Shown here: in pieces, positions 7,155 through 15,454 of the stretch
How positions within the stretch are numbered: position 1 is the first letter of the stretch
How the letters are laid out: every line of letters begins with the position of its first letter
Source of the DNA: Bacteroidota bacterium
GTDB lineage: Bacteria > Bacteroidota > Bacteroidia > Flavobacteriales > Weeksellaceae
Reading direction: 5' to 3'
DNA length: 17,647 bases
Assembly (NCBI GenBank): GCA_023388015.1
Contig: JAEWHB010000043.1
Span: 1 to 17,647 of the forward strand
Position numbers and translations under genes: made by a program
Notes under the pieces: model-generated
Seen by the model: the letters and a program-made list of their open reading frames with translations, nothing else
Told to the model about the DNA's origin: nothing
Database searches by the model: none

Positions 7155-7170
7155 TGTTTCATTTAATTTT

Positions 7171-7617
7171 ATGGAAACACTTCAGAAAAGGATTGATTTG
7201 ATTTTTTCTTCCAACAATCAGGTTGAGGTAAAATTGCAGAAAGTTTGTCAGTTATTGCACGACGAAGTAGCGCATTACAATTGGGTTGGCTTTTATTTCC
7301 GAAACGGCGACAAAGAAGAATTGAAATTGGGGTCTTATGTTGGTGCGGAGACTGATCATACGATTATTCCATTTGGAAAAGGAATTTGCGGACAAGTTGC
7401 GGTTTCCAACGAAACTTTTGTGGTACCCGATGTTTCGGCGCAGGATAATTATCTTTCCTGCAGCATTGAAACCAAATCGGAAATCGTGGTTCCCATCTTC
7501 AAAAACGGCGAAAACATCGGTCAGATCGATATCGACAGTCACGTGATTGATCCTTTTACCGATTCCGATGAAGAATTATTGAATTATGTTTGTGAAAAAG
7601 TTTCTGAAATAATTTAA
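7171..7617 (+). CDS. msrC: GAF-domain protein, probable free methionine-R-sulfoxide reductase
   Basis: This enzyme family reduces free methionine-R-sulfoxide in the cytoplasm. The 148-residue product is a single GAF domain with family hallmarks NWVGFYF (37-43), IPFGKGICGQVA (66-77), PDVSAQDNYLSC (86-97), SEIVVPIF (103-110) and IGQIDIDS (116-123). C73 and C97 are 24 residues apart, as are E. coli C94 and C118, the pair matching the catalytic and resolving Cys known from the yeast enzyme. The third Cys (E. coli C84) is replaced by H63. A plain ligand-binding GAF protein is possible, but the two Cys favour the reductase. Its TAA overlaps the rsmG ATG by one base, so the two form an operon. Confidence 0.8.
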   Translation: METLQKRIDLIFSSNNQVEVKLQKVCQLLHDEVAHYNWVGFYFRNGDKEELKLGSYVGAETDHTIIPFGKGICGQVAVSNETFVVPDVSAQDNYLSCSIETKSEIVVPIFKNGENIGQIDIDSHVIDPFTDSDEELLNYVCEKVSEII

Positions 7618-8234
7618 TGGACGAAATCCTCAAATATTTCCCCGATTTATCCGAAAAGCAAATCGAAAAGTTTTCAAAACTGAAAGATTTGTATTTCGAA
7701 TGGAATGAAAAAATCAATGTGATTTCGCGTAAAGACATTGATGAGCTTTACATTAAACACGTTTTGCATTCCTTAGCGATTGCCAAAGTGATGAAATTCA
7801 AAGACGGAACTGAAGTTTTGGATGTTGGAACCGGCGGTGGATTTCCGGGAATTCCGCTCGCGATTTTATTTCCCGAAGTGAATTTTCATTTGGTGGATTC
7901 CATTGCAAAGAAAATTTTAGTGGTTTCGGAAGCTGCAAATGCTTTGGAATTGAAAAATGTAAAAGCCGAAACCCAAAGAGTCGAAAAATTAAAATCGAAA
8001 TACGATTTCATCGTCAGTCGCGCCGTTACCCAAATGCCGAAATTCGTCGGATGGGTGCGTGGAAAAATTAAAAAGGATAATAAAAATCCGCTTCCAAACG
8101 GGATTTTATACCTGAAAGGTGGCGACCTTTCAGAAGAATTAATGGACTTCAAAGCGGCAGAAATTCATCCGATTTCCGATTATTTTTCAGAGGAATTTTT
8201 CGATACCAAAAAAGTGGTGTATCTGCCACTGTGA
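7617..8234 (+). CDS. rsmG: 16S rRNA (guanine-527-N7)-methyltransferase
   Basis: RsmG makes m7G527 in 16S rRNA using S-adenosylmethionine. The 205-residue product has the expected length and motifs: WNEKINVISRKD (29-40), ELYIKHVLHSL (43-53), the SAM-binding loop VLDVGTGGGFPGIPLAI (67-83), D94 after strand 2 (HLVDSIAKK), and FIVSRAV (131-137). The start ATG shares a base with the stop of the upstream reductase gene, so translation is probably coupled. In other bacteria loss of this methylation gives low-level streptomycin resistance. Confidence 0.96.
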   Translation: MDEILKYFPDLSEKQIEKFSKLKDLYFEWNEKINVISRKDIDELYIKHVLHSLAIAKVMKFKDGTEVLDVGTGGGFPGIPLAILFPEVNFHLVDSIAKKILVVSEAANALELKNVKAETQRVEKLKSKYDFIVSRAVTQMPKFVGWVRGKIKKDNKNPLPNGILYLKGGDLSEELMDFKAAEIHPISDYFSEEFFDTKKVVYLPL

Positions 8235-8272
8235 AAAACTTCAAAAATTGTTGAAAACTATTGATTTGAAAA

Positions 8273-8286
8273 GGGTTTTATAACCC
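8273..8286 (+). repeat. Small inverted repeat upstream of gyrB
   Basis: GGGTT, four bases, AACCC form a 5-bp hairpin about 20 bases upstream of the gyrB -7 box. No T-run follows, so it is not a convincing rsmG terminator. It overlaps the region where a -33 contact would fall and might affect gyrB promoter activity. Confidence 0.4.
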
Positions 8287-8305
8287 GAAATCCCTTTAAT
8301 TTTCG

Positions 8306-8313
8306 TATCTTTG
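8306..8313 (+). promoter_or_regulatory. Putative -7 box of gyrB
   Basis: TATCTTTG is an exact -7 consensus, 26 bases before the gyrB ATG at 8340. The leader (about 20 bases) is A-rich with no Shine-Dalgarno match, usual for this phylum. Confidence 0.6.
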
Positions 8314-8339
8314 TTAGGTTAAAAAAGTAAGAGATTTTT

Positions 8340-10277
8340 ATGAGCAAGAACACTTATACGGCTGACAGTATTCAGGCGTTAGAAGGTATTGAACATGTGC
8401 GTATGCGTCCTTCGATGTACATCGGGGATGTAGGAGCAAGAGGTCTTCATCATTTGGTGTACGAAGTAGTGGATAACTCCATTGACGAGGCTTTGGCTGG
8501 TCATTGTGACACGATTTCTGTAACCATTCATGAAAACAATTCAGTCACGGTAAGAGATAACGGACGGGGGATTCCTGTCGATATGCATAAAAAAGAAGGT
8601 AAATCTGCACTTGAGGTCGTAATGACCAAAATCGGGGCAGGTGGTAAATTTGACAAAGACAGTTATAAAGTTTCCGGAGGTCTTCACGGTGTAGGTGTTT
8701 CTTGTGTGAATGCGCTTTCCATTCATTTGAAAGCAGAAGTTCACAGAGAGGGAAAAATCTATGTTCAGGAATATGAAAAAGGCCAAAGTATTTATGATGT
8801 AAAGGAAGAAGGTGTAACCGACGACAGAGGTACGATAGTTACCTTTTTGCCCGATGGGACGATTTTCAATGAAGTCATTTACAATTACAATACACTGGCT
8901 TCAAGAATGCGTGAGCTTTCGTTTCTAAACCGCGGATTGACTATCGTTATCACCGATGAACGGGAGCAAAATGAAGACGGCAGCTTCAAGTCTGAAACTT
9001 TTCATTCAGAAGGCGGATTAAAGGAATTTGTAGAATTCATCGATGGAAACCGTGAAGCGTTGATGCAAGAGGTGATTTATATGGAAGGAGAGCGTGATGA
9101 TATCCCGGTTGAGGTTGCCATGCGATACAATACTTCTTACAATGAAAATCTGCATTCGTACGTAAACAATATCAATACACACGAAGGAGGAACCCATTTG
9201 GCCGGATTCAGAAGAGCTTTGACGAGAACTTTGAAGAAATATGCTGATGAAAATTTCAATCTGGCAAAAGAGAAAGTAGAAATCGTAGGAGATGACTTCC
9301 GTGAAGGATTGACGGCGATTATTTCTGTAAAAGTGATGGAGCCTCAGTTTGAGGGACAAACCAAAACCAAATTAGGTAATTCCGAAGTGAGTGGTGCGGT
9401 GGATAAAATCGTGGGCGAAATGCTGACGAATTATTTGGAAGAACATCCCAACGAAGCCAAAATAATCGTTGAAAAAGTAATTCTTGCCGCGAAAGCAAGA
9501 CAAGCCGCCAAAAAAGCCCGTGAAATGGTGCAGCGCAAAAACCCAATGGGTGGAAGCGGACTTCCGGGGAAACTGGCAGATTGTTCTTCAAAAGATGCTG
9601 CAGAAAGCGAATTGTACCTCGTGGAGGGAGATTCTGCAGGCGGAACGGCCAAACAAGGACGTGACCGTCATTTTCAGGCGATTTTGCCGTTGAGAGGTAA
9701 AATTCTGAACGTGGAAAAAGCCATGGCTCACAAAGTTTTTGAAAACGAAGAAATCAGAAATATTTATACCGCTTTGGGTGTAACCATCGGAACTGAAGAA
9801 GACAGCAAAGCGCTGAATATTGAAAAGCTCAGGTACCACAAAATTGTGATTATGACGGATGCCGACGTGGACGGTAGCCACATTTCAACTCTAATTCTGA
9901 CTTTCTTCTTCCGTTATATGAAAGAATTAATTGAAAACGGATATATCTACATCGCAGCGCCACCGTTGTATTTGGTGAAAAAAGGTTCGCGCCAGCAATA
10001 TGCATGGGGTGAAGCCGACCGTGAAAGACTTGTTCACGAATGGTCGGACGGAACCGGAAAAGGAATATCCATCCAACGATACAAAGGTTTGGGGGAAATG
10101 AATGCCGAACAGCTTTGGGAAACCACCATGAATCCTGAAAACCGTACGCTTCGTCAGGTTACGATTGATAATGCTGCGGAAGCAGACCGTATTTTCTCCA
10201 TGCTGATGGGCGATGATGTTCCGCCAAGACGTGAATTCATCGAGAAAAATGCGATGTACGCAAAAATTGACGTATAA
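8340..10277 (+). CDS. gyrB: DNA gyrase subunit B
   Basis: GyrB is the ATPase and TOPRIM subunit of gyrase (with GyrA), which introduces negative supercoils. The 645-residue length is typical of enzymes lacking the large E. coli insertion. Seen in order are the GHKL ATPase core with E42, N46 and D73 (EVVDNSIDEA, DNGRGIP), GGKFDKDSYKVSGGLHGVGVS (101-121), the ATP-lid and transducer region with QTKTKLGN (340-347), the TOPRIM acidic motifs EGDSAGG (429-435) and DADVDGS (507-513), and QRYKGLGEMN (579-588). All catalytic acids are intact. The wording favours GyrB over ParE. It has its own promoter-like element and a strong terminator. Confidence 0.98.
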   Translation: MSKNTYTADSIQALEGIEHVRMRPSMYIGDVGARGLHHLVYEVVDNSIDEALAGHCDTISVTIHENNSVTVRDNGRGIPVDMHKKEGKSALEVVMTKIGAGGKFDKDSYKVSGGLHGVGVSCVNALSIHLKAEVHREGKIYVQEYEKGQSIYDVKEEGVTDDRGTIVTFLPDGTIFNEVIYNYNTLASRMRELSFLNRGLTIVITDEREQNEDGSFKSETFHSEGGLKEFVEFIDGNREALMQEVIYMEGERDDIPVEVAMRYNTSYNENLHSYVNNINTHEGGTHLAGFRRALTRTLKKYADENFNLAKEKVEIVGDDFREGLTAIISVKVMEPQFEGQTKTKLGNSEVSGAVDKIVGEMLTNYLEEHPNEAKIIVEKVILAAKARQAAKKAREMVQRKNPMGGSGLPGKLADCSSKDAAESELYLVEGDSAGGTAKQGRDRHFQAILPLRGKILNVEKAMAHKVFENEEIRNIYTALGVTIGTEEDSKALNIEKLRYHKIVIMTDADVDGSHISTLILTFFFRYMKELIENGYIYIAAPPLYLVKKGSRQQYAWGEADRERLVHEWSDGTGKGISIQRYKGLGEMNAEQLWETTMNPENRTLRQVTIDNAAEADRIFSMLMGDDVPPRREFIEKNAMYAKIDV

Positions 10278-10300
10278 TAATAGATTTACTTTATTTTGAA

Positions 10301-10328
10301 AATGCCCGAACTTGTTTCGGGCGTTTTT
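10301..10328 (+). terminator. Rho-independent terminator of gyrB, perhaps bidirectional
   Basis: GCCCGAA (10304-10310) pairs with TTCGGGC (10316-10322), extended by weaker pairs, followed by TTTTT. It lies in the 177-base gap where gyrB and maf converge. Read leftward the hairpin is followed by a short T-run, so it may also stop maf transcription. The rest of this gap is AT-rich with no other feature that I can see. Confidence 0.88.
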
Positions 10329-10454
10329 ATTTTGAATTTAATTGGAATTATAATTTTGAATCTATTTGGATGGAAGAATTTAATTTCTGACTAATTTATT
10401 CTGAAATCAATTTGTGGAACTAAAACTTATCTTAAAAACTAATTAGAGCAAGAT

Positions 10455-11039
10455 TCAAAATTCATTAGATTCCAAAACACTGTATAATTTGTGCAGCGGC
10501 AATCCCATCACATTGTAATAACAACCCTGAATACGGGAAATCTTTGCAAAGCCGATCCACTCCTGAATCCCATAGGCACCTGCTTTGTCAAAAGGTTTGT
10601 AATTTTCGATGTAATAATTGATTTCATCTTCCGAAATGGCTGAAAAAGTCACTTGTGTAGTATCTGAAAAGGTGATGATATTCCGAATGGATTTAACGGT
10701 AACCGAAGTAAAAACTTCATGGGTTGAATCCGACAAAAGAGAAAGCATCTCAATTGCTTCTTCCTGATTTTTGGGTTTTCCTAAAATTTCATTTTCAAGC
10801 CAAACCAAAGTGTCGGCTGTAATCAGAATTTCGTCGGAATCTAATGGCCGGAAGGATTCCGATTTGGTTTTTGAAATAAATTCGGTGATTTCTTCCCGTA
10901 CCAAATGTTCAGGAAAACTTTCGTCTGCTTCGATTTTTACAATTTCGAAATCAATGTCAAGGCCTTTCAGGAGTTCTTGTCTTCTTGGTGATTGAGAAGC
11001 TAATAGGATTTTTTTGTCGGAATATATTTCGCGAAGCAT
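10455..11039 (-). CDS. maf: Maf family nucleotide pyrophosphatase
   Basis: Maf proteins hydrolyse non-canonical nucleotides, or dTTP and UTP, to monophosphates and are thought to keep modified bases out of nucleic acids. The 194-residue product shows LLASQSPRRQELLKG (12-26), LITADTLVW with D76, ILGKPKNQEEAIEML (85-99), H107, and DKAGAYGIQEW (151-161) with K152 and Q159, then GLPLHKL near the end. The DKAGAYGIQ form fits the dTTP/UTP-specific (YhdE-like) subgroup better than the m7GTP subgroup; this is inference. It is the last gene of the operon DUF2520-kdsC-maf, 38 bases after kdsC. Confidence 0.94.
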   Translation of the reverse strand: MLREIYSDKKILLASQSPRRQELLKGLDIDFEIVKIEADESFPEHLVREEITEFISKTKSESFRPLDSDEILITADTLVWLENEILGKPKNQEEAIEMLSLLSDSTHEVFTSVTVKSIRNIITFSDTTQVTFSAISEDEINYYIENYKPFDKAGAYGIQEWIGFAKISRIQGCYYNVMGLPLHKLYSVLESNEF

Positions 11040-11051
11040 TTAATTTTAAGT

Positions 11052-11074
11052 ATTAAGTTAAATTTCAACTTAAT
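11052..11074 (-). repeat. AT-rich hairpin between kdsC and maf
   Basis: ATTAAGTT (11052-11059) and AACTTAAT (11067-11074) form a perfect 8-bp inverted repeat with a 7-base loop in the 38-base gap. It might stabilise the kdsC 3' end or partly attenuate maf. There is no GC clamp, so strong termination is unlikely. Confidence 0.5.
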
Positions 11075-11077
11075 GAA

Positions 11078-11605
11078 TTAAGCCGAAGGAGTATTATCGT
11101 CTTCGTCGTACCATTTCCCCTGAACTTTCATCGTTTGTTCGATGATGTCCCTGACACAACCTTTTCCGCCATCCAGCAGTGAAATATATTCAGAAATAAC
11201 CCGGATGTCTGATACCGCATCATTTGGACAACAAGCAATCCCCACATCTTTCATCACATCCAGATCCGGAACATCATCACCCATATAGAGAATTTCTTCG
11301 GGTTTGAGATTATAACTGAACAAAATGTCCTGATATGTGTCCCATTTATCCCGAATTCCCAAGTAAATATCGGTAACGCCGAGGTATCTGAGACGGGCTT
11401 CCACCATTTTGTCTCGTCCACCGGAAATCACCGCAATTCTGAAACCTTTTTTCAGTGCGAGTTGTATGGCATAACCATCTTTTGTATGCATCGTTCTGAC
11501 CATTTCGCCACTTGGAACTAGAATAACCGTTCCGTCTGTGAGTACGCCGTCGACATCAAAAAGAAAAGTGGTAATATTTTTTAATTTCTGTTTGTAACTA
11601 ATCAT
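11078..11605 (-). CDS. kdsC: 3-deoxy-D-manno-octulosonate 8-phosphate phosphatase (HAD family)
   Basis: KdsC dephosphorylates KDO-8-phosphate to KDO, a sugar of the lipopolysaccharide inner core. The 175-residue length matches this capless HAD class. HAD motifs are all present: FDVDGVLTDG (16-25, nucleophile D17 and D19), VISGG (59-63, S61), K87 in IRDKWDT, and YMGDDVPD (107-114, D110). The C-terminal LDGGKGCVRDIIE tail, which closes the active site in the KdsC tetramer, is recognisable. The ATG overlaps the end of the upstream DUF2520 gene by eight bases, indicating coupling. The operon partners are not LPS genes, though this grouping with maf looks familiar for Flavobacteriia. Confidence 0.92.
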   Translation of the reverse strand: MISYKQKLKNITTFLFDVDGVLTDGTVILVPSGEMVRTMHTKDGYAIQLALKKGFRIAVISGGRDKMVEARLRYLGVTDIYLGIRDKWDTYQDILFSYNLKPEEILYMGDDVPDLDVMKDVGIACCPNDAVSDIRVISEYISLLDGGKGCVRDIIEQTMKVQGKWYDEDDNTPSA

Positions 11606-12362
11606 TTCGGTAAGTTCTGACTATGGAGTCCGATAATAATTTATAAAGTTGCTGTAGTCTGGAATCTTCCAGAATTTCCAAATGTTTGTTGATGATGATT
11701 TCATCGCCGCGTCTGGCCGGACCTGTCTGGGCATCAAAAGGTTCCAAATCCTGCACTTTCAGGGCGGTTTCTTCAATCAAAGGACGCAATACATCAAATG
11801 GCAAATCGGCTTCTTTGCAGATATCTTGCGCGATTTGGTACATGTGATTCACAAAATTACTTGCCCAAATTCCCGATAAATGCACCTTTAATCTTTTGGC
11901 ACTATCGACCCGATGAACTTCATTGGAAATTTTATCGGCCAGTTTGAAAAGCGCTTCTTCATCGGCCTTGTTTTCAGCTTCCACAAAAAACGGAACTTCT
12001 TCGTAACGAAGATTTTTTCTTTTGGTAAAAGTCTGAAACGGATAGAAAACACCTTTTCGATAATCGCCTTTCAGTACAGAAGTGCTGAGCGAACCCGAAG
12101 TATGAACCACCAATGTATCGTCAAAAGGAATGTAATGGGAAAGTTCTTCCACAGCAGAATCAGATGCGGCAATGATGTACAGATCGGCCTTTTCAAGCTC
12201 TGAAATTTTATCGGTATATTTTATATTGTTGGCTTCGCCCAATTCCTGGGCTTTGAAAAGCGTACGGTTAAAAATCTGCCTGACATTCACTGTATTTTGA
12301 ATCAAGGCGCGCGTCAGATGGAAGGCTACATTTCCTGCTCCAATAATTACTACTGATCTCAT
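11598..12362 (-). CDS. Rossmann-fold and DUF2520 domain-containing protein
   Basis: This family looks like an NAD(P)-dependent dehydrogenase; its reaction is not established. From the ATG at 12362 the 254-residue product begins with a Rossmann motif (VVIIGAGNVAFHL, 4-16). It has VHTSGSLS (86-93), a YPFQTFTK segment (107-114), a helical DUF2520 region with HLSGIWASNFVNHMY (161-175), and the conserved TGPARRGD (213-220). The layout resembles pyrroline-5-carboxylate or ketopantoate reductases, which are alternatives. A TTG start at 12371 is rejected because it lies in a consensus -7 box. It leads the operon with kdsC and maf and diverges from the 12553 gene. Confidence 0.88.
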   Translation of the reverse strand: MRSVVIIGAGNVAFHLTRALIQNTVNVRQIFNRTLFKAQELGEANNIKYTDKISELEKADLYIIAASDSAVEELSHYIPFDDTLVVHTSGSLSTSVLKGDYRKGVFYPFQTFTKRKNLRYEEVPFFVEAENKADEEALFKLADKISNEVHRVDSAKRLKVHLSGIWASNFVNHMYQIAQDICKEADLPFDVLRPLIEETALKVQDLEPFDAQTGPARRGDEIIINKHLEILEDSRLQQLYKLLSDSIVRTYRND

Positions 12363-12368
12363 CGAGAG

Positions 12369-12376
12369 CAAATATA
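12369..12376 (-). promoter_or_regulatory. Putative -7 box of the DUF2520-kdsC-maf operon
   Basis: On the minus strand this reads TATATTTG, an exact -7 consensus. The ATG at 12362 starts six bases after it, so the operon mRNA would be leaderless or nearly so. Confidence 0.5.
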
Positions 12377-12552
12377 TAAGATTTCAATTAATTGTTTATT
12401 TAGAATAAAAATGAATAGATATTTTTTTTAATTTTTTTTTCATTGCGTGTAACAAAGTGAAAAACAAAATCGTCTTATAAGTAAAAATAAGGATAATTGT
12501 CCCCTCCGATTATGTATAACAAAGTAGTATGTATAATATAAAATCATTTAAG

Positions 12553-12924
12553 ATGAAGATTCAAAAATTAATTGCGGGCCTTGTTTTAATATTTGCCGTC
12601 ATGTTTATGGTAAATGGAAACAAATCAGATCTTACCGGGAAAATCCAGGATTATTCTGGACAAGGAATACTTTTCAGCACGCTAGAAGTCTATAAAATGG
12701 GTGTTGAAAACCAATTTGTTTACAAAGTTTTTACAGGATTGAATGGTGAGTTTGAGCTTCCTAATTTAATTCCTGGCGAATATAAACTTGTAATCAAATC
12801 TCCCGGATTTGAAGACCGCGTCCAAATTGTCCGGCTGAACGGAAAAGACCGGGATTTAGGAGCTATTCAACTCGACGGAAATGTAATTACGCTCAGTCCG
12901 GCCATTATTTACGGCAAAGCCTGA
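12553..12924 (+). CDS. Small secreted carboxypeptidase-regulatory-like domain protein, paralogue of the next receptor's N-terminus
   Basis: The role is unknown. The ATG at 12553 gives 123 residues beginning MKIQKL plus a hydrophobic signal segment; an ATG eight codons upstream (12529) is also in frame but puts an unusual polar extension before the signal. The rest is one beta-sandwich of the CarboxypepD_reg-like type: GKIQDYSGQG, LNGEFELPNLIPGEYKLVI, GFEDRVQ, RDLGAIQL. It aligns without gaps to the N-terminal domain of the receptor gene 29 bases downstream, with about 32 of 99 identical positions by hand count. It ends where that receptor's plug begins. The two are almost certainly co-transcribed. 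It may act with the receptor or be the remnant of a duplicated receptor. No promoter is clear in the 190-base divergent spacer, which has long T tracts near 12421-12440. Confidence 0.78.
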   Translation: MKIQKLIAGLVLIFAVMFMVNGNKSDLTGKIQDYSGQGILFSTLEVYKMGVENQFVYKVFTGLNGEFELPNLIPGEYKLVIKSPGFEDRVQIVRLNGKDRDLGAIQLDGNVITLSPAIIYGKA

Positions 12925-12953
12925 GTAAAAATCTGTAAACAAAAACAAAATAT

Positions 12954-15350
12954 ATGAACTTAAGAAAAATTTATTTGATGCTGTTGCTTTTCAGTGCCGT
13001 TTGGGCGTTTGGAGGTGTTAACCAAAGTGGACAGATCATTGGTGTGGTGCAGGATGGAGCCGGACATGGTTTGCCGTTTGTGTCAATAGAAATTTATACA
13101 AAAGGTGAAACGCAGGATTTGATTTCCGGCGGAATGACCGATGAAAACGGGAACTTTCAGATTGATGAAGTTCCCTATGGCGAATATGAACTGGTGCTGA
13201 TGGCGGTTGGTTTTGCAGACAAAGTTCAGGATATAAAAGTAGGTGCTCCCAAAAACGATTTGGGGATTATAAAACTCGGCAATGATGTAGTAATGCTGGA
13301 AGGAGCCGAAATACGCGCCGAAACTTCTCAATACCGTACCGAAATCGATAAACGGGTAGTAGATGTCGGTAAAGATTTGGTGAGTGCCGGTGCCGATGCG
13401 GCGGCGGTTTTGAACAATATCCCTTCGGTAAGCGTGGATCAGCAGACGGGGCAGCTTTCCCTTCGCGGAAACGAAAACGTAAAAGTGATGGTGGACGGAA
13501 AACCTTCCAATATTCCGGCAGCACAATTATTGAAACAACTGCCTTCCAACGCCATTGCCAAAGTGGAAATCATTACCAATCCTTCGGCGAAATATGAACC
13601 CGAAGGGAATTCTGGAATCATCAATATCATTACCCATAAAAATAAACGTCAGGGTTATAATGTAGGGCTGGATTTGGGTTATACACAAGGCGATAATTCG
13701 CGACACAACGGTTCGGTAAACGCAAATATCAATACAGGAAGTTTTAATTTCTTTGGAAATTACAATGCAAGTTTTGGTGAAAACAGATTCCACGGAACCG
13801 TTAAAAATTATGAAACTTTGCTTGATCAGTCTTTTGATGTGATTAATGACAATACTTCGCAGATTTTCAAAGTCGGATTTGACTGGTTCATAAGTGATAA
13901 AACCGCATTGACACTGTACACCAGCCATTATTTCTACAAAGGAGAAGGTTATGGCTCTTCAAATGTTCTGGACAATTCAAACGGAATTTTTTATGAAAAT
14001 CTGAATGTAAACGACGGAACTTACAACAATCACGATTACAGTCTGAATTTCAAACAGGATTTCGGAAAAGAAGATCATCATATTGTTTTGGATGCGATTT
14101 ATTCAACTTCCGACAGTGACGATTTTCGGGATTATAACAATAGTTTTCCGGATTTGAACGCGCCGCATCTTTACAATGAAACAAGAGAAGGCGGCAACGA
14201 CAATACCCGAATCAATCTGGATTATACCAATCAGATTGTGGACGGTGGAAAAATTGAAGCCGGACTTCAGTTCAGACAGGAAAAAACCGACAATCTGATG
14301 AACTCAACACAAAGTCTGAGTTACATCAACGATCAAGGCGAAATTGTTAATTATCAGCCCGATGTGAATTATGATTTCACGCGTGATATTTATTCGGCTT
14401 ATGCCAACTATGGACAGAAATTCGGGAAGTTTGCGATGCAATTTGGCGTAAGAGCTGAGCAGGTTGTGGAAGGTTCAAATTACAATGTAAATCCAACTGG
14501 AACAGGGAAATTTGAAAATGATTATGTCGAATTTTATCCGTCGGCTTTTCTGACGTACGACATCACGGAAAGAGGTCAAATTGCGTTGAATTACAGCCGC
14601 AGAGTGGATCGTCCCGGAATCAATCAACTAACACCGGTTCCTGAATGGAGCACGGTAACGATGCAAAGTTTAGGGAATCCTGAATTGAAACCGCAGTTTA
14701 CCAATTCGTTTGAATTAGGTTATTTGCAAAGGTTCAAAGGCGGAAGTCTGAATGCCACCGTTTTCTATCGCAAAGTCAATGATATGATTTTCCGCTATCT
14801 GGAAACGGATGAAAACGATCCGCGCATTACTAATCAATTGTATGTGAATTATGACGATTCAGAGAGTTATGGATTGGAATTGAGCGCCAATTACAGACCG
14901 GCTAAATGGTGGAGTTTCAATTCGAGTTTTGATGTTTTTTCGAATAAATTTTATCTCGGAACGGAAGAATCAACCGGAACACCTTGGAATTTCCGGATCA
15001 ATAATAATTTCACTTTGCTGAAAAACCTGAGTTTGCAGAACTTCTTTATGTACAGAGGGAAATTCAAATTTGTGCAGGGAGAAATGCAGCCGATGTGGCG
15101 AATGGATTTAGGCGCACGTTATACGTTCATGAATGGGAAAGCAACATTGAGTGCGAGAGTTAGCGATATTTTCAAAACTTTCCATGCCGAGGCACATATT
15201 GACAATCCGGTGCCGGGAATCGGGAAGTTCCATTGGGAAAGCCATACGCTATATGTCGGGTTTTCTTATAATTTCGGAGGCGATGTACGCAAACGAAACA
15301 TTCAGCAGGAATCCAACCAGCAGGCGCCCGGCGGTGGAATAGGGTTTTAA
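12954..15350 (+). CDS. TonB-dependent outer-membrane beta-barrel receptor
   Basis: The 798-residue protein has a signal peptide (1-20), a carboxypeptidase-regulatory-like domain (about 25-118) and a plug (about 122-228). The plug includes AAVLNNIPSVSVDQQTGQLS, RGNENVKVMVDGKP and KVEIITNPSAKYEPEG, ending GIINIITHK. A long barrel of the Bacteroidota 'outer membrane protein beta-barrel' family follows, with typical strands such as LNYSRRVDRPGINQLTP and GNPELKPQFTNSFELGY. A polar Gln/Gly-rich tail after VGFSYNFGG departs from the usual aromatic end of barrels but is frequent in this family. The substrate cannot be read from sequence; homologues include receptors for siderophores, peptides and glycans. 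A T-rich spacer and a terminator follow. Confidence 0.92.
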   Translation: MNLRKIYLMLLLFSAVWAFGGVNQSGQIIGVVQDGAGHGLPFVSIEIYTKGETQDLISGGMTDENGNFQIDEVPYGEYELVLMAVGFADKVQDIKVGAPKNDLGIIKLGNDVVMLEGAEIRAETSQYRTEIDKRVVDVGKDLVSAGADAAAVLNNIPSVSVDQQTGQLSLRGNENVKVMVDGKPSNIPAAQLLKQLPSNAIAKVEIITNPSAKYEPEGNSGIINIITHKNKRQGYNVGLDLGYTQGDNSRHNGSVNANINTGSFNFFGNYNASFGENRFHGTVKNYETLLDQSFDVINDNTSQIFKVGFDWFISDKTALTLYTSHYFYKGEGYGSSNVLDNSNGIFYENLNVNDGTYNNHDYSLNFKQDFGKEDHHIVLDAIYSTSDSDDFRDYNNSFPDLNAPHLYNETREGGNDNTRINLDYTNQIVDGGKIEAGLQFRQEKTDNLMNSTQSLSYINDQGEIVNYQPDVNYDFTRDIYSAYANYGQKFGKFAMQFGVRAEQVVEGSNYNVNPTGTGKFENDYVEFYPSAFLTYDITERGQIALNYSRRVDRPGINQLTPVPEWSTVTMQSLGNPELKPQFTNSFELGYLQRFKGGSLNATVFYRKVNDMIFRYLETDENDPRITNQLYVNYDDSESYGLELSANYRPAKWWSFNSSFDVFSNKFYLGTEESTGTPWNFRINNNFTLLKNLSLQNFFMYRGKFKFVQGEMQPMWRMDLGARYTFMNGKATLSARVSDIFKTFHAEAHIDNPVPGIGKFHWESHTLYVGFSYNFGGDVRKRNIQQESNQQAPGGGIGF

Positions 15351-15387
15351 TACAAGTTTCATTTTTTATAATTTTTTATCACAAGAG

Positions 15388-15420
15388 AAATCCTTTCGGT
15401 GCGACCGGAAGGATTTTTTT
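15388..15420 (+). terminator. Rho-independent terminator of the receptor operon
   Basis: AAATCCTTTCGGT (15388-15400) pairs with ACCGGAAGGATTT (15404-15416) with one wobble and a three-base loop, followed by a T-run. It lies about 40 bases after the receptor stop. Confidence 0.9.
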
Positions 15421-15454
15421 CTTGTCTAAATTTCGAATTGTTTGTGAAATCCAT

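Noticed and set aside
9018..9881. Minus-strand frames of up to 113 codons inside gyrB
   Set aside because: Antisense shadows of a certain housekeeping gene.
13083..13928. Minus-strand frames of 133 and 147 codons inside the TonB receptor
   Set aside because: Fully antisense to a coherent signal peptide, domain and plug reading; no start context.
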